Both the position numbers and the translations under genes were made by a program. A stretch of DNA of 56,693 nt. It comes from Rubrivivax gelatinosus (GTDB taxonomy: Bacteria; Pseudomonadota; Gammaproteobacteria; Burkholderiales; Burkholderiaceae_C). Below, one piece after another: positions 18,026 through 26,828 of the stretch. The first letter of the stretch is position 1, and each line of letters starts with the position of its first letter. The stretch lies in NCBI RefSeq assembly GCF_016583785.1, contig NZ_NRRU01000024.1:1-56693 (forward strand), written 5' to 3'. The notes below the pieces were generated by a model. It saw only the letters and a list, made by a program, of their open reading frames with translations, did not search any database and was not told the DNA's origin.

Positions 18026-18502
18026 TCAGCGCGCGATGGTGTTTTCGCGGCGGATCTTGCTCTGCAGCTGCAGGATCCCGTAGAGCAGCGCCTCGGCCGT
18101 CGGTGGGCAGCCGGGCACGTAGACGTCCACCGGCACGATGCGGTCGCAGCCGCGCACGACGGAGTAGCTGTAGTGGTAGTAGCCGCCGCCGTTGGCGCAG
18201 GAGCCCATGCTCAGCACCCAGCGCGGTTCGGCCATCTGGTCGTAGACCTTGCGCAGCGCCGGCGCCATCTTGTTGCACAGCGTGCCGGCGACGATCATCA
18301 GGTCGCTCTGCCGCGGGCTGGGGCGGAACAGCATGCCGAAGCGGTCGATGTCGTAACGCGCGGCGCCGGCGTGCATCATCTCGATGGCACAGCAGGCCAG
18401 ACCGAAGGTCATCGGCCACAGCGACCCGGTCTTGGACCAGTTGATCAGCTTGTCCACCGAGGTGGTGACGAAGCCTTCCTTGATGACGCCTTCGATTCCC
18501 AT
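18026..18502 (-). CDS. nuoB: NADH-quinone oxidoreductase subunit B (cluster N2)
   Basis: A 158-residue subunit that holds the terminal 4Fe-4S cluster N2, which reduces quinone. The tandem-Cys ligand motif [11 protein letters not shown] is present, as are [20 protein letters not shown] and [16 protein letters not shown]. The start [11 protein letters not shown] is preceded by GGAGACACGT, a good ribosome-binding site. It lies 24 bp downstream of nuoA. Confidence 0.98.
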   Translation of the reverse strand: MGIEGVIKEGFVTTSVDKLINWSKTGSLWPMTFGLACCAIEMMHAGAARYDIDRFGMLFRPSPRQSDLMIVAGTLCNKMAPALRKVYDQMAEPRWVLSMGSCANGGGYYHYSYSVVRGCDRIVPVDVYVPGCPPTAEALLYGILQLQSKIRRENTIAR

Positions 18503-18526
18503 ACGTGTCTCCTGGCGGGCTTGGGA

Positions 18527-18886
18527 TCAGTCCCAGTCCAGCGCACCCTTCTTCCACTCGTAGACGAAGCCGACGACGAGGATGCCGAGGAACAGCATCA
18601 TCGCCCAGAACCCCGTCGCGCCGATGTCGCGCAGGGCCACGGCCCAGGGGAAGAGGAAGGCGATCTCGAGATCGAAGAGGATGAACAGGATGGCAACGAG
18701 GTAGTAGCGCACATCGAACTTCATGCGCGCGTCCTCGAAGGCCTCGAAGCCGCATTCGTAGGGGCTGTTCTTCTCGGTGTCCGGCCGGTTGGGGCCGAAG
18801 ATGAAGCCGAGAACCTGGGGTGCGACCCCGATGGCCAGCCCGACGAATATGAACAGGATGACGGGGAGGTAGCCTTGGATGTCCAT
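18527..18886 (-). CDS. nuoA: NADH-quinone oxidoreductase subunit A (complex I, first nuo gene)
   Basis: A 119-residue membrane subunit (ND3 homologue) with three helices. Signatures are [20 protein letters not shown], which includes the Cys of the mobile loop, and [20 protein letters not shown]. The start [12 protein letters not shown] was chosen; the longer open frame crosses a strong terminator. It opens the fourteen-gene nuo cluster. Only 46 bp separate its start from the U-run of the terminator behind tRNA-Leu, so its promoter must lie in or overlap that short space, unless transcription reads through. Confidence 0.97.
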   Translation of the reverse strand: MDIQGYLPVILFIFVGLAIGVAPQVLGFIFGPNRPDTEKNSPYECGFEAFEDARMKFDVRYYLVAILFILFDLEIAFLFPWAVALRDIGATGFWAMMLFLGILVVGFVYEWKKGALDWD

Positions 18887-18902
18887 CTTGTCTTTGATCC
18901 TT

Positions 18903-18928
18903 GTCAGAGTCCCGTCAGGTTCTGTCAG
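18903..18928 (-). promoter_or_regulatory. Triple GTCAG repeat upstream of nuoA
   Basis: Three copies of GTCAG (CTGAC on the nuo sense strand) begin at 18903, 18914 and 18924. They are 11 and 10 bp apart, one helical turn each, between the terminator and nuoA. The first copy read in the sense direction gives CTGACA, which resembles a -35 hexamer, but I see no good -10 at the right spacing. The helical phasing suggests a protein-binding array; the factor is unknown. Confidence 0.4.
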
Positions 18929-18932
18929 GTCG

Positions 18933-18978
18933 AAAAAAAACGCGCCTCGGAACAGTCTACGACTGCCCGGGGGGCGCG
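18933..18978 (-). terminator. Intrinsic terminator after tRNA-Leu
   Basis: On the minus strand a long stem ends in GGCGCG followed by eight U. The outer arms are CGCGCCTCGG (18941-18950) and its complement near 18969-18978, with one G-U pair. The apex is a second stem CAGTC-TAC-GACTG. It lies ~85 bp beyond the tRNA 3' end and just before nuoA, so it should end the secG/tRNA transcript. Confidence 0.82.
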
Positions 18979-19062
18979 CTTTGCCATCCCTTGCGGATTG
19001 CTCCTCGGAACGGCGTCGCCGGAGGCTTGGACCACCTCCGGACAACACGTCACTCGGTCTTT

Positions 19063-19147
19063 TGGTGCCGACGGCGAGACTCGAACTCGCACAGCTTTCG
19101 CCACTACCCCCTCAAGATAGCGTGTCTACCAATTTCACCACGTCGGC
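19063..19147 (-). tRNA. tRNA-Leu (anticodon GAG)
   Basis: An 85-nt minus-strand tRNA with encoded CCA. The acceptor stem GCCGACG (5' end at 19147) pairs with CGTCGGC, followed by A and CCA. The anticodon arm CTATC-TTGAGGG-GGTAG gives GAG, which reads CUC/CUU leucine codons. A long variable arm (class II) and the T arm GCGAG-TTCGAGT-CTCGC are visible. It sits between secG and nuoA, a conserved Burkholderiales arrangement. Confidence 0.96.
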
Positions 19148-19214
19148 AAGACGTCAAACTTTCTTGGCGCTTCCTGTCCGGTTGGCATGAGGGTCGCTCT
19201 CCGGACAAAGAAGC

Positions 19215-19220
19215 ATTCTA
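19215..19220 (-). promoter_or_regulatory. Possible -10 element for tRNA-Leu
   Basis: TAGAAT in the context AATATAGAATGC on the minus strand lies ~65 bp upstream of the tRNA 5' end and downstream of the secG stop. No convincing -35 was found at 16-18 bp. A GTCCGG/CCGGAC inverted repeat follows in the leader. The call rests only on the -10-like hexamer and its AT-rich setting. Confidence 0.3.
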
Positions 19221-19272
19221 TATTGCTTTGTGCTTTCTTTCTTGGAAAGCCTTACAGACGATTCAGTCAGGC

Positions 19273-19659
19273 TCAATTGCCACCGGCGGCGCCGGAGGCC
19301 GGCGTCGCCGGCACCAGCGGCTGCGTGCCGGGGATGACACCTGCAGCCGGCGCGCTGGCTGCTGCCGGAGCCGGGGCGGCGCGATCGAGCACGCTCGACG
19401 CCTCTTGCGCCGGGCCGCGCACGCTGTTGGACATGAAGGCCAGCGTCAGCGTGCAAATGAAGAACAGCGTCGCGCAGGCCGCGGTGGAACGCGACAGGAA
19501 GTTGGCGCTGCCGGTGGCACCGAACAGGCTGCCCGACGAGCCGCCGCCGAAAGACGCGCCCATGTCGGCGCCCTTGCCGTGCTGGATCAGCACGAGGCCG
19601 ATCATGGCCAGCGCCGACAGGATCTGCAGGACGAGGATGAGGTTCATCCAGATGTGCAT
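19273..19659 (-). CDS. secG: Preprotein translocase subunit SecG
   Basis: A 128-residue accessory subunit of the SecYEG channel. It has two membrane helices, LVLQILSALAMIGLVLIQ and the TAACATLFFICTLTLAFM stretch, joined by the conserved HGKGADMGASFGGGSSGSLF loop and GSANFLSR. A C-terminal tail of ~45 residues is rich in Ala and Pro. The ATG at 19659 (MHIWMNLILV) is favoured over the ATG four codons in, because GGAG lies seven bases before it. The gene is 20 bp downstream of tpiA, the usual pairing in this order. Confidence 0.95.
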   Translation of the reverse strand: MHIWMNLILVLQILSALAMIGLVLIQHGKGADMGASFGGGSSGSLFGATGSANFLSRSTAACATLFFICTLTLAFMSNSVRGPAQEASSVLDRAAPAPAAASAPAAGVIPGTQPLVPATPASGAAGGN

Positions 19660-19679
19660 GGGAAAACTCCGGGGAAATC

Positions 19680-20420
19680 TCAGGCCGCGGCGCGGCAGAT
19701 CGCGATGAAGTCGGCGGCTTTCAGCGACGCACCGCCGATCAGCCCGCCGTCGATGTCGGGTTGTGCGAACAGGATCTTGGCGTTGTCCGCCTTGACGCTG
19801 CCGCCGTAGAGGATGCGCATGCCGTCGCCGCGGCCAGTGGCCGCGTGCAGCTGCGCGCGCAGCACCGCATGCACCGCCTGCGCCTGTTCGGGCGTCGCGG
19901 TGCGGCCGGTGCCGATGGCCCAGACGGGCTCGTAGGCGACGACGATTTCGCTGGCGCAATGCGTCAGCTGGTGGATCACCGCCGACAGCTGGCGCTTGAC
20001 GACGGCCTCGGTCTCGCCGGCGTCGCGCTGTTCCAGCGTCTCGCCGACGCAGACGACGGGCGTCACGCCGCGCGCCAGCGCCGCCTGCGCCTTGCGTGCG
20101 ACGACCTGGTCGCCTTCGGCGTGGTAGGCGCGGCGTTCGGAGTGGCCGACGATGGCGTAGCGGCAGCCGCATTCGGCCAGCATCGCCGCCGAGACTTCGC
20201 CGGTGTAGGCGCCCTGCTCGTGCTCGGAGACGTCCTGCGCACCCCAGCGCAGATCGCTGCCGGCGAGCGTGGCCGCGGTTTCGGAGAGGAAGACGAAGGG
20301 CACGCAGACGGCTACGTCGGCGGCATAGGGACGGCCACCGATCAATGCCGCCAGCAGCTCGGCGTTCGCCGGGCGGCTGCCATGCATCTTCCAGTTGCCC
20401 ACCACGAGCTTGCGTCGCAT
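19680..20420 (-). CDS. tpiA: Triosephosphate isomerase
   Basis: A 246-residue TIM-barrel enzyme that interconverts dihydroxyacetone phosphate and glyceraldehyde 3-phosphate in glycolysis and gluconeogenesis. Catalytic residues are visible: Lys in GNWKMHG, His in [10 protein letters not shown], and Glu in [16 protein letters not shown]. The phosphate-binding [11 protein letters not shown] is present near the C-terminus. The start [14 protein letters not shown] is unambiguous. It lies in a run with the quinone oxidoreductase upstream and secG downstream. Confidence 0.98.
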   Translation of the reverse strand: MRRKLVVGNWKMHGSRPANAELLAALIGGRPYAADVAVCVPFVFLSETAATLAGSDLRWGAQDVSEHEQGAYTGEVSAAMLAECGCRYAIVGHSERRAYHAEGDQVVARKAQAALARGVTPVVCVGETLEQRDAGETEAVVKRQLSAVIHQLTHCASEIVVAYEPVWAIGTGRTATPEQAQAVHAVLRAQLHAATGRGDGMRILYGGSVKADNAKILFAQPDIDGGLIGGASLKAADFIAICRAAA

Positions 20421-20443
20421 CTTGTGAGTCCTTGAAGTTCGGT

Positions 20444-21433
20444 TTACCAGGCCAGCACGATCTTGCCGACGTGCGAGCCCGATTCCATCAGCGTGTGCGC
20501 CGCGGCCGCCTCAGCGGCCGGGAACACCTGGTGGACGACGGGCCGCACGCTGCCGGCCTCGATCAGTGGCCAGACGTTTTCGCGCAGCGAACGCGCGAGA
20601 GCAGCCTTGTAGGCCACGCTGCGCGGGCGCAGCGTCGAGCCCGTGATCGTGATGCGCTTGCGCAGCACGAGGCCGGCGTCGAAGCCGCTGGCCGTGCCGC
20701 CCTGCACCGCGATGATCGCGAGCCGGCCGTCCTCGGCCAGGCACTCGACCTCGCGCGCCACATAGTCGCCGGCGACCATGTCGAGCACGACGTCGACGCC
20801 GCGGCCGCCGCCGCTCAGGCGCTTCGCCTCGGCAACGAAGTCCTGCGTGCGGTAGTTGATCGCATGGTCGGCACCGACGGCCAGCGCGGCGGCGCACTTC
20901 TCGTCGCTGCCGGCGGTGACGAACACCGTCGCACCGAAGGCCTTGGCGAGCTGGATCGCGGTGACGCCGATGCCGCTCGTGCCACCCTGCACCAGCAGCG
21001 TCTCGCCGCGCGCCAGGCGCGCGATCTGGAAGACGTTCTGCCAGACGGTGAAGAAGGTCTCGGGCAGGCTCGCGGCCTCGATCGCCGACAGGCCCTTGGG
21101 CAGCGGCAGGCACTGCACCGCCGGGGCGGCGCAGAACTCGGCGTAACCGCCACCGGTCACCAGCGCGCAGACCGCGTCGCCGAGCGCCAGCCCCGCCGCG
21201 GCGAGGTCGGCTGCCGAGCCGCCGGCCACCGTGCCGGCGACCTCCAGACCCGGAAGGTCGGAGGCGCCCGGCGGCGGCGGGTAGTGCCCCTTGCGCTGCA
21301 GCACGTCCGGGCGGTTGACGCCCGAAGCCTGCACCGCGATCAGCAACTCGCCGGCCGCCGGCACCGGCACCGGGCGCTGCACCAACTGCAGCACCTCGGG
21401 CCGGCCGAAACGGCTGATCTCGACCGCGCGCAT
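20444..21433 (-). CDS. NAD(P)H-quinone oxidoreductase, zinc-free MDR family (PIG3 type)
   Basis: A 329-residue medium-chain dehydrogenase/reductase of the quinone-oxidoreductase class. The N-terminal GroES-like domain contains [20 protein letters not shown], without the Cys/His zinc ligands of alcohol dehydrogenases. The Rossmann fold shows [20 protein letters not shown] and [13 protein letters not shown]. The [18 protein letters not shown] block is typical of the PIG3/TP53I3-like subfamily. It probably reduces quinones with NADPH. The start is 11 bp after the pnp stop, so it is likely cotranscribed with pnp. Confidence 0.9.
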   Translation of the reverse strand: MRAVEISRFGRPEVLQLVQRPVPVPAAGELLIAVQASGVNRPDVLQRKGHYPPPPGASDLPGLEVAGTVAGGSAADLAAAGLALGDAVCALVTGGGYAEFCAAPAVQCLPLPKGLSAIEAASLPETFFTVWQNVFQIARLARGETLLVQGGTSGIGVTAIQLAKAFGATVFVTAGSDEKCAAALAVGADHAINYRTQDFVAEAKRLSGGGRGVDVVLDMVAGDYVAREVECLAEDGRLAIIAVQGGTASGFDAGLVLRKRITITGSTLRPRSVAYKAALARSLRENVWPLIEAGSVRPVVHQVFPAAEAAAAHTLMESGSHVGKIVLAW

Positions 21434-21444
21434 CGTGTGCCCGT

Positions 21445-23754
21445 TTACTCCTGGCCCGGGGCGCGTTCGGCGCCGACGGCCGGAGCCTCGTTCACGGCCG
21501 GCACGTCGGCAGCCGGCGCCTCGGTCGGCGCGGCGGCTTCGGCACGCGGCTCGCGCGGTTCACGCGGCTCGCGTTCGCGGCGCGGGCGGTCGCCGCGGTC
21601 GCTGCGTTCACCACGGTCGCTGCGCTCGCGGCGCGGACGCTCTTCCTCGACAAAGCCTTCCGGCCGGTCGAGCAGCGCCTTCATGCTGAGCTTGATGCGG
21701 CCCTTCTCGTCGGTCTCGAGCACCTTGACCTTGATGACCTGGCCTTCTTCGAGGAAGTCGGTGACCTTCTCGACGCGCTGGTGCGCGATCTGGCTGATGT
21801 GCAGCAGGCCGTCCTTGCCGGGCAGGATGTTGACCAGGGCGCCGAAGTCCAGGATCTTGGTGACCGGGCCTTCGTAGATCTTGCCGATCTCGGCTTCGGC
21901 CGTGATCTCCTCGATGCGCTTTTGCGCATGCGCGGCCTTGTCGGCGTCGGTGCTGGCGATCGTGATCGTGCCGTCTTCGCCGATGTCGATCGTGCAGCCG
22001 GTCTCTTCGGTCAGCGCGCGGATCGTCGCGCCGCCCTTGCCGATGACGTCACGGATCTTCTCCGGGTTGATCTTCATCGTGTACAGACGCGGGGCGAACT
22101 GGCTCACCTCGGTCTTGGCGCCGCCGACGGCCTCGACCATCTTGCCCAGGATGTGCAGGCGCGCTTCCTTGGCCTGCGCCAGCGCGACCTGCATGATTTC
22201 CTTCGTGATCCCCTGGATCTTGATGTCCATCTGCAGCGCGGTGATGCCGGTGCCGGTGCCTGCGACCTTGAAGTCCATGTCGCCGAGGTGATCCTCGTCA
22301 CCGAGGATGTCGGTCAGCACGGCGAAGCGGTTGCCTTCCTTGATCAGGCCCATCGCGATGCCGGCGACGTGCGCCTTCAGCGGCACGCCGGCGTCCAGCA
22401 GCGACAGGCAGCCGCCGCAGACCGAGGCCATGGACGACGAGCCGTTGGACTCGGTGATCTCCGAGACCACGCGCATCGTGTACGGGAACTCGTCCTTCTT
22501 CGGCAGCACCGCGACCAGCGCGCGCTTGGCCAGACGGCCGTGGCCGATCTCGCGGCGCTTGGGGCTGCCCACGCGGCCCGTCTCGCCGGTGGCGAACGGG
22601 GGCATGTTGTAGTGCAGCATGAAGCGGTCTTCGAACTCGCCGGCGAGCGCGTCGATGCGCTGCGCGTCGCGTTCGGTGCCCAGCGTCGCGGCCACCAGCG
22701 CCTGCGTCTCGCCGCGCGTGAACAGCGCCGAGCCGTGGGTGCGCGGCAGCACGCCCGAGCGGATCTCGATCGGACGCACGGTGCGCGTGTCGCGACCGTC
22801 GATGCGCGCCTCGCCGGCCAGGATCTGGCCGCGCACGATGCGCGCTTCGATCTCGAACAGGAGGCCTTCGACGGCGACCGCATCGAAGGCGACGCCTTCT
22901 TCCTTCAGCGCGGCGAAGACGCTGGCGGTGACGGCGCGGGTGGCCTGGGTGCGGGCCTGCTTGCTGCGGATCTGGTAGGCGGCGCGCAGCGGCTCTTCGG
23001 CCAGCGCGGTGACCTTGGCGATGAAGGGCTCGTCCTTGGCCGGCGGCTGCCAGGTCCATTCCGGCTTGCCGGCTTCGCGCACCAGTTCGTTGATGGCGGC
23101 GATCGCCACCTTGCCCTGGTCATGGCCGAAGACGACGGCGCCCAGCATCACTTCCTCGGACAGCTGCTGCGCTTCGGACTCGACCATCAGCACGGCGGCT
23201 TCGGTGCCGGCGACGACCAGTTCCATCTGGCTGTCGGCCAGCTGCGCGGCACTCGGGTTGAGCACGTATTCGCCGTTGACGTAGCCGACGCGCGCGGCGC
23301 CGATCGGGCCGTTGAACGGGATGCCGCTGATCGACAGCGCGGCGCTGGTCGCGATCATAGCCGGGATGTCGGCCTGGACCTCGGGGTTCAGGCTCAGCAC
23401 GTGGATGACGACCTGGACTTCGTTGAAGAAGCCTTCGGGGAACAGCGGGCGGATCGGGCGGTCGATCAGGCGCGAGGTCAGCGTCTCGAGTTCGCTCGGG
23501 CGGCCTTCACGCTTGAAGAAGCTGCCCGGGATCTTGCCGGCGGCGTAGGTCTTCTCGATGTAGTCGACGGTCAGCGGGAAGAAGTCCTGGCCGGCCTTGG
23601 CGTCGGTCTTGGCGACCACGGTGGCGAGCACCACGGTGTCATCGACGCTGACGACGACGGCGCCGCTGGACTGGCGCGCGATCTCGCCGGTCTCCATCGT
23701 GACCTGATGCGAGCCCCATTGGAAGCTCTTCGTGATCTTGTTGAACATGCTCAT
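21445..23754 (-). CDS. pnp: Polyribonucleotide nucleotidyltransferase (PNPase)
   Basis: A 769-residue 3'-to-5' phosphorolytic exoribonuclease that works in mRNA decay and RNA quality control. There are two RNase PH domains (residues ~10-230 and ~310-540) flanking an all-helical linker. A KH domain follows ([20 protein letters not shown]), then an S1 domain ([20 protein letters not shown]). The C-terminus is an unusual tail of ~65 residues of [21 protein letters not shown] repeats, then an Ala/Pro/Glu-rich end. [11 protein letters not shown] (ATG 23754) was chosen: AAGG lies eight bases upstream and the same start is usual in relatives. ATGs at 23760 and 23748 are alternatives. Confidence 0.97.
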   Translation of the reverse strand: MSMFNKITKSFQWGSHQVTMETGEIARQSSGAVVVSVDDTVVLATVVAKTDAKAGQDFFPLTVDYIEKTYAAGKIPGSFFKREGRPSELETLTSRLIDRPIRPLFPEGFFNEVQVVIHVLSLNPEVQADIPAMIATSAALSISGIPFNGPIGAARVGYVNGEYVLNPSAAQLADSQMELVVAGTEAAVLMVESEAQQLSEEVMLGAVVFGHDQGKVAIAAINELVREAGKPEWTWQPPAKDEPFIAKVTALAEEPLRAAYQIRSKQARTQATRAVTASVFAALKEEGVAFDAVAVEGLLFEIEARIVRGQILAGEARIDGRDTRTVRPIEIRSGVLPRTHGSALFTRGETQALVAATLGTERDAQRIDALAGEFEDRFMLHYNMPPFATGETGRVGSPKRREIGHGRLAKRALVAVLPKKDEFPYTMRVVSEITESNGSSSMASVCGGCLSLLDAGVPLKAHVAGIAMGLIKEGNRFAVLTDILGDEDHLGDMDFKVAGTGTGITALQMDIKIQGITKEIMQVALAQAKEARLHILGKMVEAVGGAKTEVSQFAPRLYTMKINPEKIRDVIGKGGATIRALTEETGCTIDIGEDGTITIASTDADKAAHAQKRIEEITAEAEIGKIYEGPVTKILDFGALVNILPGKDGLLHISQIAHQRVEKVTDFLEEGQVIKVKVLETDEKGRIKLSMKALLDRPEGFVEEERPRRERSDRGERSDRGDRPRREREPREPREPRAEAAAPTEAPAADVPAVNEAPAVGAERAPGQE

Positions 23755-23789
23755 GGGCATTGCCTTTCGGTTGGGGGCCGGCGCGATGC

Positions 23790-23831
23790 CATTCCAGTGA
23801 AACCCTGTGTCAGGCGTCGTTGGAATGACAC
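23790..23831 (-). promoter_or_regulatory. Competing hairpins in the pnp leader
   Basis: Two inverted repeats interleave: CATTCCA (23790-23796) with TGGAATG (23821-23827), and GTGTCA (23807-23812) with TGACAC (23826-23831). They cannot both form. On the sense strand the first loop displays GGTTTCACTGG, which also occurs in the rpsO leader. In enterobacteria a leader duplex is cut by RNase III for PNPase autoregulation; a similar role here is inference. Confidence 0.4.
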
Positions 23832-23853
23832 GGCTGCGTCCGTGCCCGTTGAT

Positions 23854-23895
23854 GAAAAAAAGAACGGAAAGGGGTCGTCGCGAAGCGGCGACCCC
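23854..23895 (-). terminator. Terminator or attenuator between rpsO and pnp
   Basis: On the minus strand an 11-bp stem beginning GGGGTCGCCGC, with a TTC loop, ends in GACCCC and is followed by TTTCCGTTCTTTTTTT. The stem occupies 23871-23895 and the main U run 23854-23861. It starts ten bases beyond the rpsO stop. A similar terminator separates rpsO and pnp in E. coli. Partial read-through or a separate pnp promoter is therefore expected. Confidence 0.85.
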
Positions 23896-23905
23896 GCCCT
23901 CGTAT

Positions 23906-24175
23906 TTACTTGCGAAGACCCAGCTTGGCGATCAGCGCGGTGTAGCGCTCGGGCGCGCGGTCCTTCAGGTAGGACAGCAGGCGCTTGCGCTGGTTGACCA
24001 TCTTCAGCAGACCGCGGCGGCCGTGGTGGTCCTTCAGGTGCTGCTTGAAGTGGGGCGTCAGCTCGTTGATGCGAGCGGTCAGCAGCGCGACCTGGACTTC
24101 CGGGGACCCGGTGTCGTTGGCGCCACGGGCGTTGGAGGCCACGATTTCGGCCTTCTTCGCGATATCGAGAGACAT
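23906..24175 (-). CDS. rpsO: 30S ribosomal protein S15 (uS15)
   Basis: An 89-residue primary 16S rRNA-binding protein, full length for the family. Recognised by [40 protein letters not shown] and RKRLLSYLK. The start [11 protein letters not shown] is preceded by AGAGGA eight bases upstream. The longer open frame upstream is the leader. It is followed by a terminator-like hairpin and then pnp, the classic rpsO-pnp pair. S15 represses its own translation in several bacterial groups through unrelated leader structures, and the leader here has suitable alternative pairings. Confidence 0.98.
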   Translation of the reverse strand: MSLDIAKKAEIVASNARGANDTGSPEVQVALLTARINELTPHFKQHLKDHHGRRGLLKMVNQRKRLLSYLKDRAPERYTALIAKLGLRK

Positions 24176-24313
24176 GCGGTTTTCCTCTTGACGAGTGGAA
24201 ACCGCCCTGGACGCCGTGCGCCGGTTGCGGTTTCCGTGTTGCGGACTTGCGGAACACCAGTGAAACCGACCGGTGCCGTGCTGTTCTCCCGTGCCCAGTA
24301 GGACATAGGCGAA
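24176..24313 (-). promoter_or_regulatory. Structured rpsO leader, candidate S15 autoregulatory element
   Basis: On the sense strand three arms occur in order: GGAAACCGC (24235-24227), GCGGTTTCC (24205-24197) and GGAAAACCGC (24185-24176, touching the start codon and overlapping the Shine-Dalgarno GGA). The middle arm can pair perfectly with the first, leaving the ribosome-binding site free. It can instead pair with the third over seven bases, masking the site. Upstream, CACCGGT-CGGTTTC-ACTGGTG forms a hairpin whose loop could also pair with the first arm. Pairing is visible; regulation by S15 is inferred. Confidence 0.55.
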
Positions 24314-24319
24314 CACGTG

Positions 24320-24325
24320 ATTATA
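24320..24325 (-). promoter_or_regulatory. Consensus -10 of the rpsO promoter
   Basis: A perfect TATAAT on the minus strand overlaps the TAA stop codon of the preceding aminotransferase gene. A start site near 24313 would give a leader of ~138 nt for rpsO. No convincing -35 was found 16-18 bp upstream, within the end of the aminotransferase gene. Confidence 0.5.
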
Positions 24326-25472
24326 GACGGATCGCGGCCGCCAGCCTTTGCAGCCCGGCGTCCAGCCGCGCGGGGTCGCGCGAAGCGAAGCACCAGCGCA
24401 GCCAGCCCTCGCCTTCGCTGCCGAAGGCCGCCCCGGGCGCCAGCCCCAGGCCGTGCTCGCGCACCAGTTCCTTGGCGAAGGCGAGCGAGTCGTCGCGGCC
24501 TTCGACGCGGAAGAAGGCGTACATGCCGCCGGGCGGTGTCGCCACCGTCACGCCGGGCAGCGCCTGCAGCCCCGTGACGAGGCGGTCGCGGCAGGCGCCC
24601 AGCCGCGCCACCAGGCCGGGCACGAAGTCGTCGGCGATGGCCAGTGCAGCCAGCCCGCCGCGCTGCACGAAGACCGGCGCGCAGGAGCTGTTGAACTCGA
24701 GCAGCTTGCCGATACCGTCGTGGTGGCCGGCCGGCAGCACCAGCCAGCCCAGGCGCCAGCCGGTCATCAGAAAACTCTTGCTGAAGCTGTGCACGACCAC
24801 CAGCCGGTCGTCCGGGCCGGCGATGTCGAGAAAACTCGGCGCCGCCTTCGCGTCGCCTTCGAAGTACAGGCGCTCGTAGACCTCGTCGGCGACGATCCAG
24901 GTGCCGGTCTTGCGGCAGTGCGCCAGGATGGCCTGCTGCTCGGCGCGTGTCAGCGTCCAGCCGGTCGGGTTGTTCGGCGCGTTGACCAGCAGCACGCGGC
25001 TACGCTCGGTGACACGCGAGAGCAGCTCGTCCAGGTCCAGCGCCCAGCGCCCGCCCTGCGGCCGCAGCGGCACGCGCGTGACGGTCGCGCCCAGGATCGC
25101 CGGCTGCGCCGTCAGGTTGGGCCAGACCGGCACGACGGCGACGACTTCGTCGCCGGCGCCGACGAGCAACTGCATCGCCAGCATCAACGCGTTCACGCCC
25201 GAGGACGTGACGGCGATGCGGCCGGCGTCGACCGGGCCGTGCAGCGCGCTGGCGTAGGCCGCGATCGCCGCGCGCAGCTCGGGCAGGCCGAGGTTGTGCG
25301 AATAAAAGGTCTCGCCGGCTTCGAGCGAACGCGCCGCGGCCAGCCGCACCGGCTCGGGCGTGACCTCGTCGCTCTCGCCGAACCAGAACGCGAGCACGTC
25401 GTCGCGGCCCAGGCCGGCGTTGGCGACTTCGCGGATCTTGGAGGCAGGCAGGGTCTGGATGGCGTCGCGCAT
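24321..25472 (-). CDS. PLP-dependent class I/II aminotransferase
   Basis: A 383-residue fold-type I aminotransferase. Conserved features are [16 protein letters not shown], the Asp in [14 protein letters not shown] that contacts the pyridine nitrogen, and the Schiff-base Lys in [20 protein letters not shown]. The C-terminal Arg that binds the substrate carboxylate is likely within LRWCFASRD. It belongs to the broad AspB/YbdL-like group; the amino donor cannot be deduced. It begins 13 bp after the end of the periplasmic binding-protein gene, and its stop codon overlaps the rpsO -10 element. Confidence 0.88.
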   Translation of the reverse strand: MRDAIQTLPASKIREVANAGLGRDDVLAFWFGESDEVTPEPVRLAAARSLEAGETFYSHNLGLPELRAAIAAYASALHGPVDAGRIAVTSSGVNALMLAMQLLVGAGDEVVAVVPVWPNLTAQPAILGATVTRVPLRPQGGRWALDLDELLSRVTERSRVLLVNAPNNPTGWTLTRAEQQAILAHCRKTGTWIVADEVYERLYFEGDAKAAPSFLDIAGPDDRLVVVHSFSKSFLMTGWRLGWLVLPAGHHDGIGKLLEFNSSCAPVFVQRGGLAALAIADDFVPGLVARLGACRDRLVTGLQALPGVTVATPPGGMYAFFRVEGRDDSLAFAKELVREHGLGLAPGAAFGSEGEGWLRWCFASRDPARLDAGLQRLAAAIRL

Positions 25473-25485
25473 CGGGTTCTCGGGC

Positions 25486-26781
25486 TCAGTTGGGGCGGTT
25501 CATGCGGCAGGTGGTCGGCTGTGCGACGGCAGCGGCGTCCAGGCGCCGCAGCGTCTTGAAGCCGTAGCCCGAGCCTTCGACGTCGTGCGGCACGGCCTTG
25601 CCGCCGGCACGCTCCATCACGCTGACGACCAGCGGCTGCTGCAGTTGGTGGTCTTCGGCGCGCATCGTCGCGCGGTGCAGGCCGCCGAGCGTCGCGCCAT
25701 CGTAGGCAAGGCCCTCGAAGGCGCGCGCGACCGCGGCGGCTTCGGTGCTGCGCGCGCGTTCGATCGCCGCCGCCAGCATCTCGACCATCACCTGCATGCG
25801 CGCGTGCACGTAGTCTTCGCGCGGGTCGGGGAAACGTTTGCGGAAGGCGGCGTAGAAGGCCTCGGCCGGCGCGCCGCCGACGTTCGGGTGCCATTCGGCC
25901 ACCGCCAGCACCGAGCCGATGCCGGCGTCGCCCACCGCCGCCGGCACGCCCAGCGCGTTGCCGTAGAAGGTGTAGAGCCTGGCGTCACTGCCGACCTCGC
26001 GCAGCGCGCGCACGAGCAGCGTCAGGTCATTGCCCCAGTTGCCGGTCAGCACCGCCTGCGCGCCGCTGGCCTTGATCTTCGCGGCGTAGGGAATGAAGTC
26101 CTTCACCCGGCCCATCGGATGCAACTCGTCACCGACGATCTGGATGTCGGGGCGCTTGGCAGCGATCATCTCGCGCGCCTTGCGGTTGACGTGCTGGCCG
26201 AAGCTGTAGTCCTGGCCGATGAGGTAGACCTTCTTCACCGAGCGGTCGCCCTGCAGCACGTCGGTCAGCGCCGCCAGCCGCATGTCGGCGTGGGCGTCGA
26301 AGCGGAAGTGCCAGAAGCTGCAGCGTTCGTTGGTCAGCGCCGGGTCGACCGCCGAGTAGTTCAGAAAGATCGCGCGCCGCTCGGGCTCGCGGGCGTTGTG
26401 TTTGTCCAGCGCGTCGACCAGCGCCGCCGCGGTGGCCGAGCTGTTGCCCTGCAGCACGAAGGCGATGCGCTGGTCCAGCGCCGAGCGCAGCAGCGACAGC
26501 GCCTCTTCGGTCGAGCCCTTGCTGTCCAGGCGCACCAGCTCCAGCGGCCGCGCACCGCCGGGCAGACGCACGCCGCCACGGCTGTTGACCCGCTCGACCG
26601 CCCACTGGATGTTGCGCGCGACGGCGTCGCCGGCGTTGGCGAAGGCGCCCGACAGGCCTTCGATCAGCGCCAGCTTGATCGGCTCGCGCGCCACGGCGCC
26701 GGGCTGGGCGTGCAGCGGAGCGGCCAGGCCGGCGGCGGCCAGCGCCAGCCAGGCGCGGCGCGTCAGGGAGGAGGGTTTCAT
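25486..26781 (-). CDS. Branched-chain amino-acid-type ABC transporter substrate-binding protein
   Basis: A 431-residue periplasmic binding protein of the LivK/HAAT type I fold. The N-terminus is an export signal with a twin arginine (LTRRAWLALAAAGLAAPLHA), which may use Tat or Sec. The mature part starts near QPGAVAREPIKLALIEGLSG. Typical blocks are FANAGDAVARNIQWAVERVN, VLQGNSSATAAALVDAL and VKKVYLIGQDYSFGQ. There are no adjacent permease or ATPase genes, so it is an orphan that must work with a transporter encoded elsewhere or as a sensor component. A CTAGAAT box overlapping the tsaD stop may be its own promoter. Confidence 0.88.
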   Translation of the reverse strand: MKPSSLTRRAWLALAAAGLAAPLHAQPGAVAREPIKLALIEGLSGAFANAGDAVARNIQWAVERVNSRGGVRLPGGARPLELVRLDSKGSTEEALSLLRSALDQRIAFVLQGNSSATAAALVDALDKHNAREPERRAIFLNYSAVDPALTNERCSFWHFRFDAHADMRLAALTDVLQGDRSVKKVYLIGQDYSFGQHVNRKAREMIAAKRPDIQIVGDELHPMGRVKDFIPYAAKIKASGAQAVLTGNWGNDLTLLVRALREVGSDARLYTFYGNALGVPAAVGDAGIGSVLAVAEWHPNVGGAPAEAFYAAFRKRFPDPREDYVHARMQVMVEMLAAAIERARSTEAAAVARAFEGLAYDGATLGGLHRATMRAEDHQLQQPLVVSVMERAGGKAVPHDVEGSGYGFKTLRRLDAAAVAQPTTCRMNRPN

Positions 26782-26828
26782 CGCGGGGAATCCGGGTGCG
26801 GATGCGGCGACGGCGCCGCCATCGAGGA

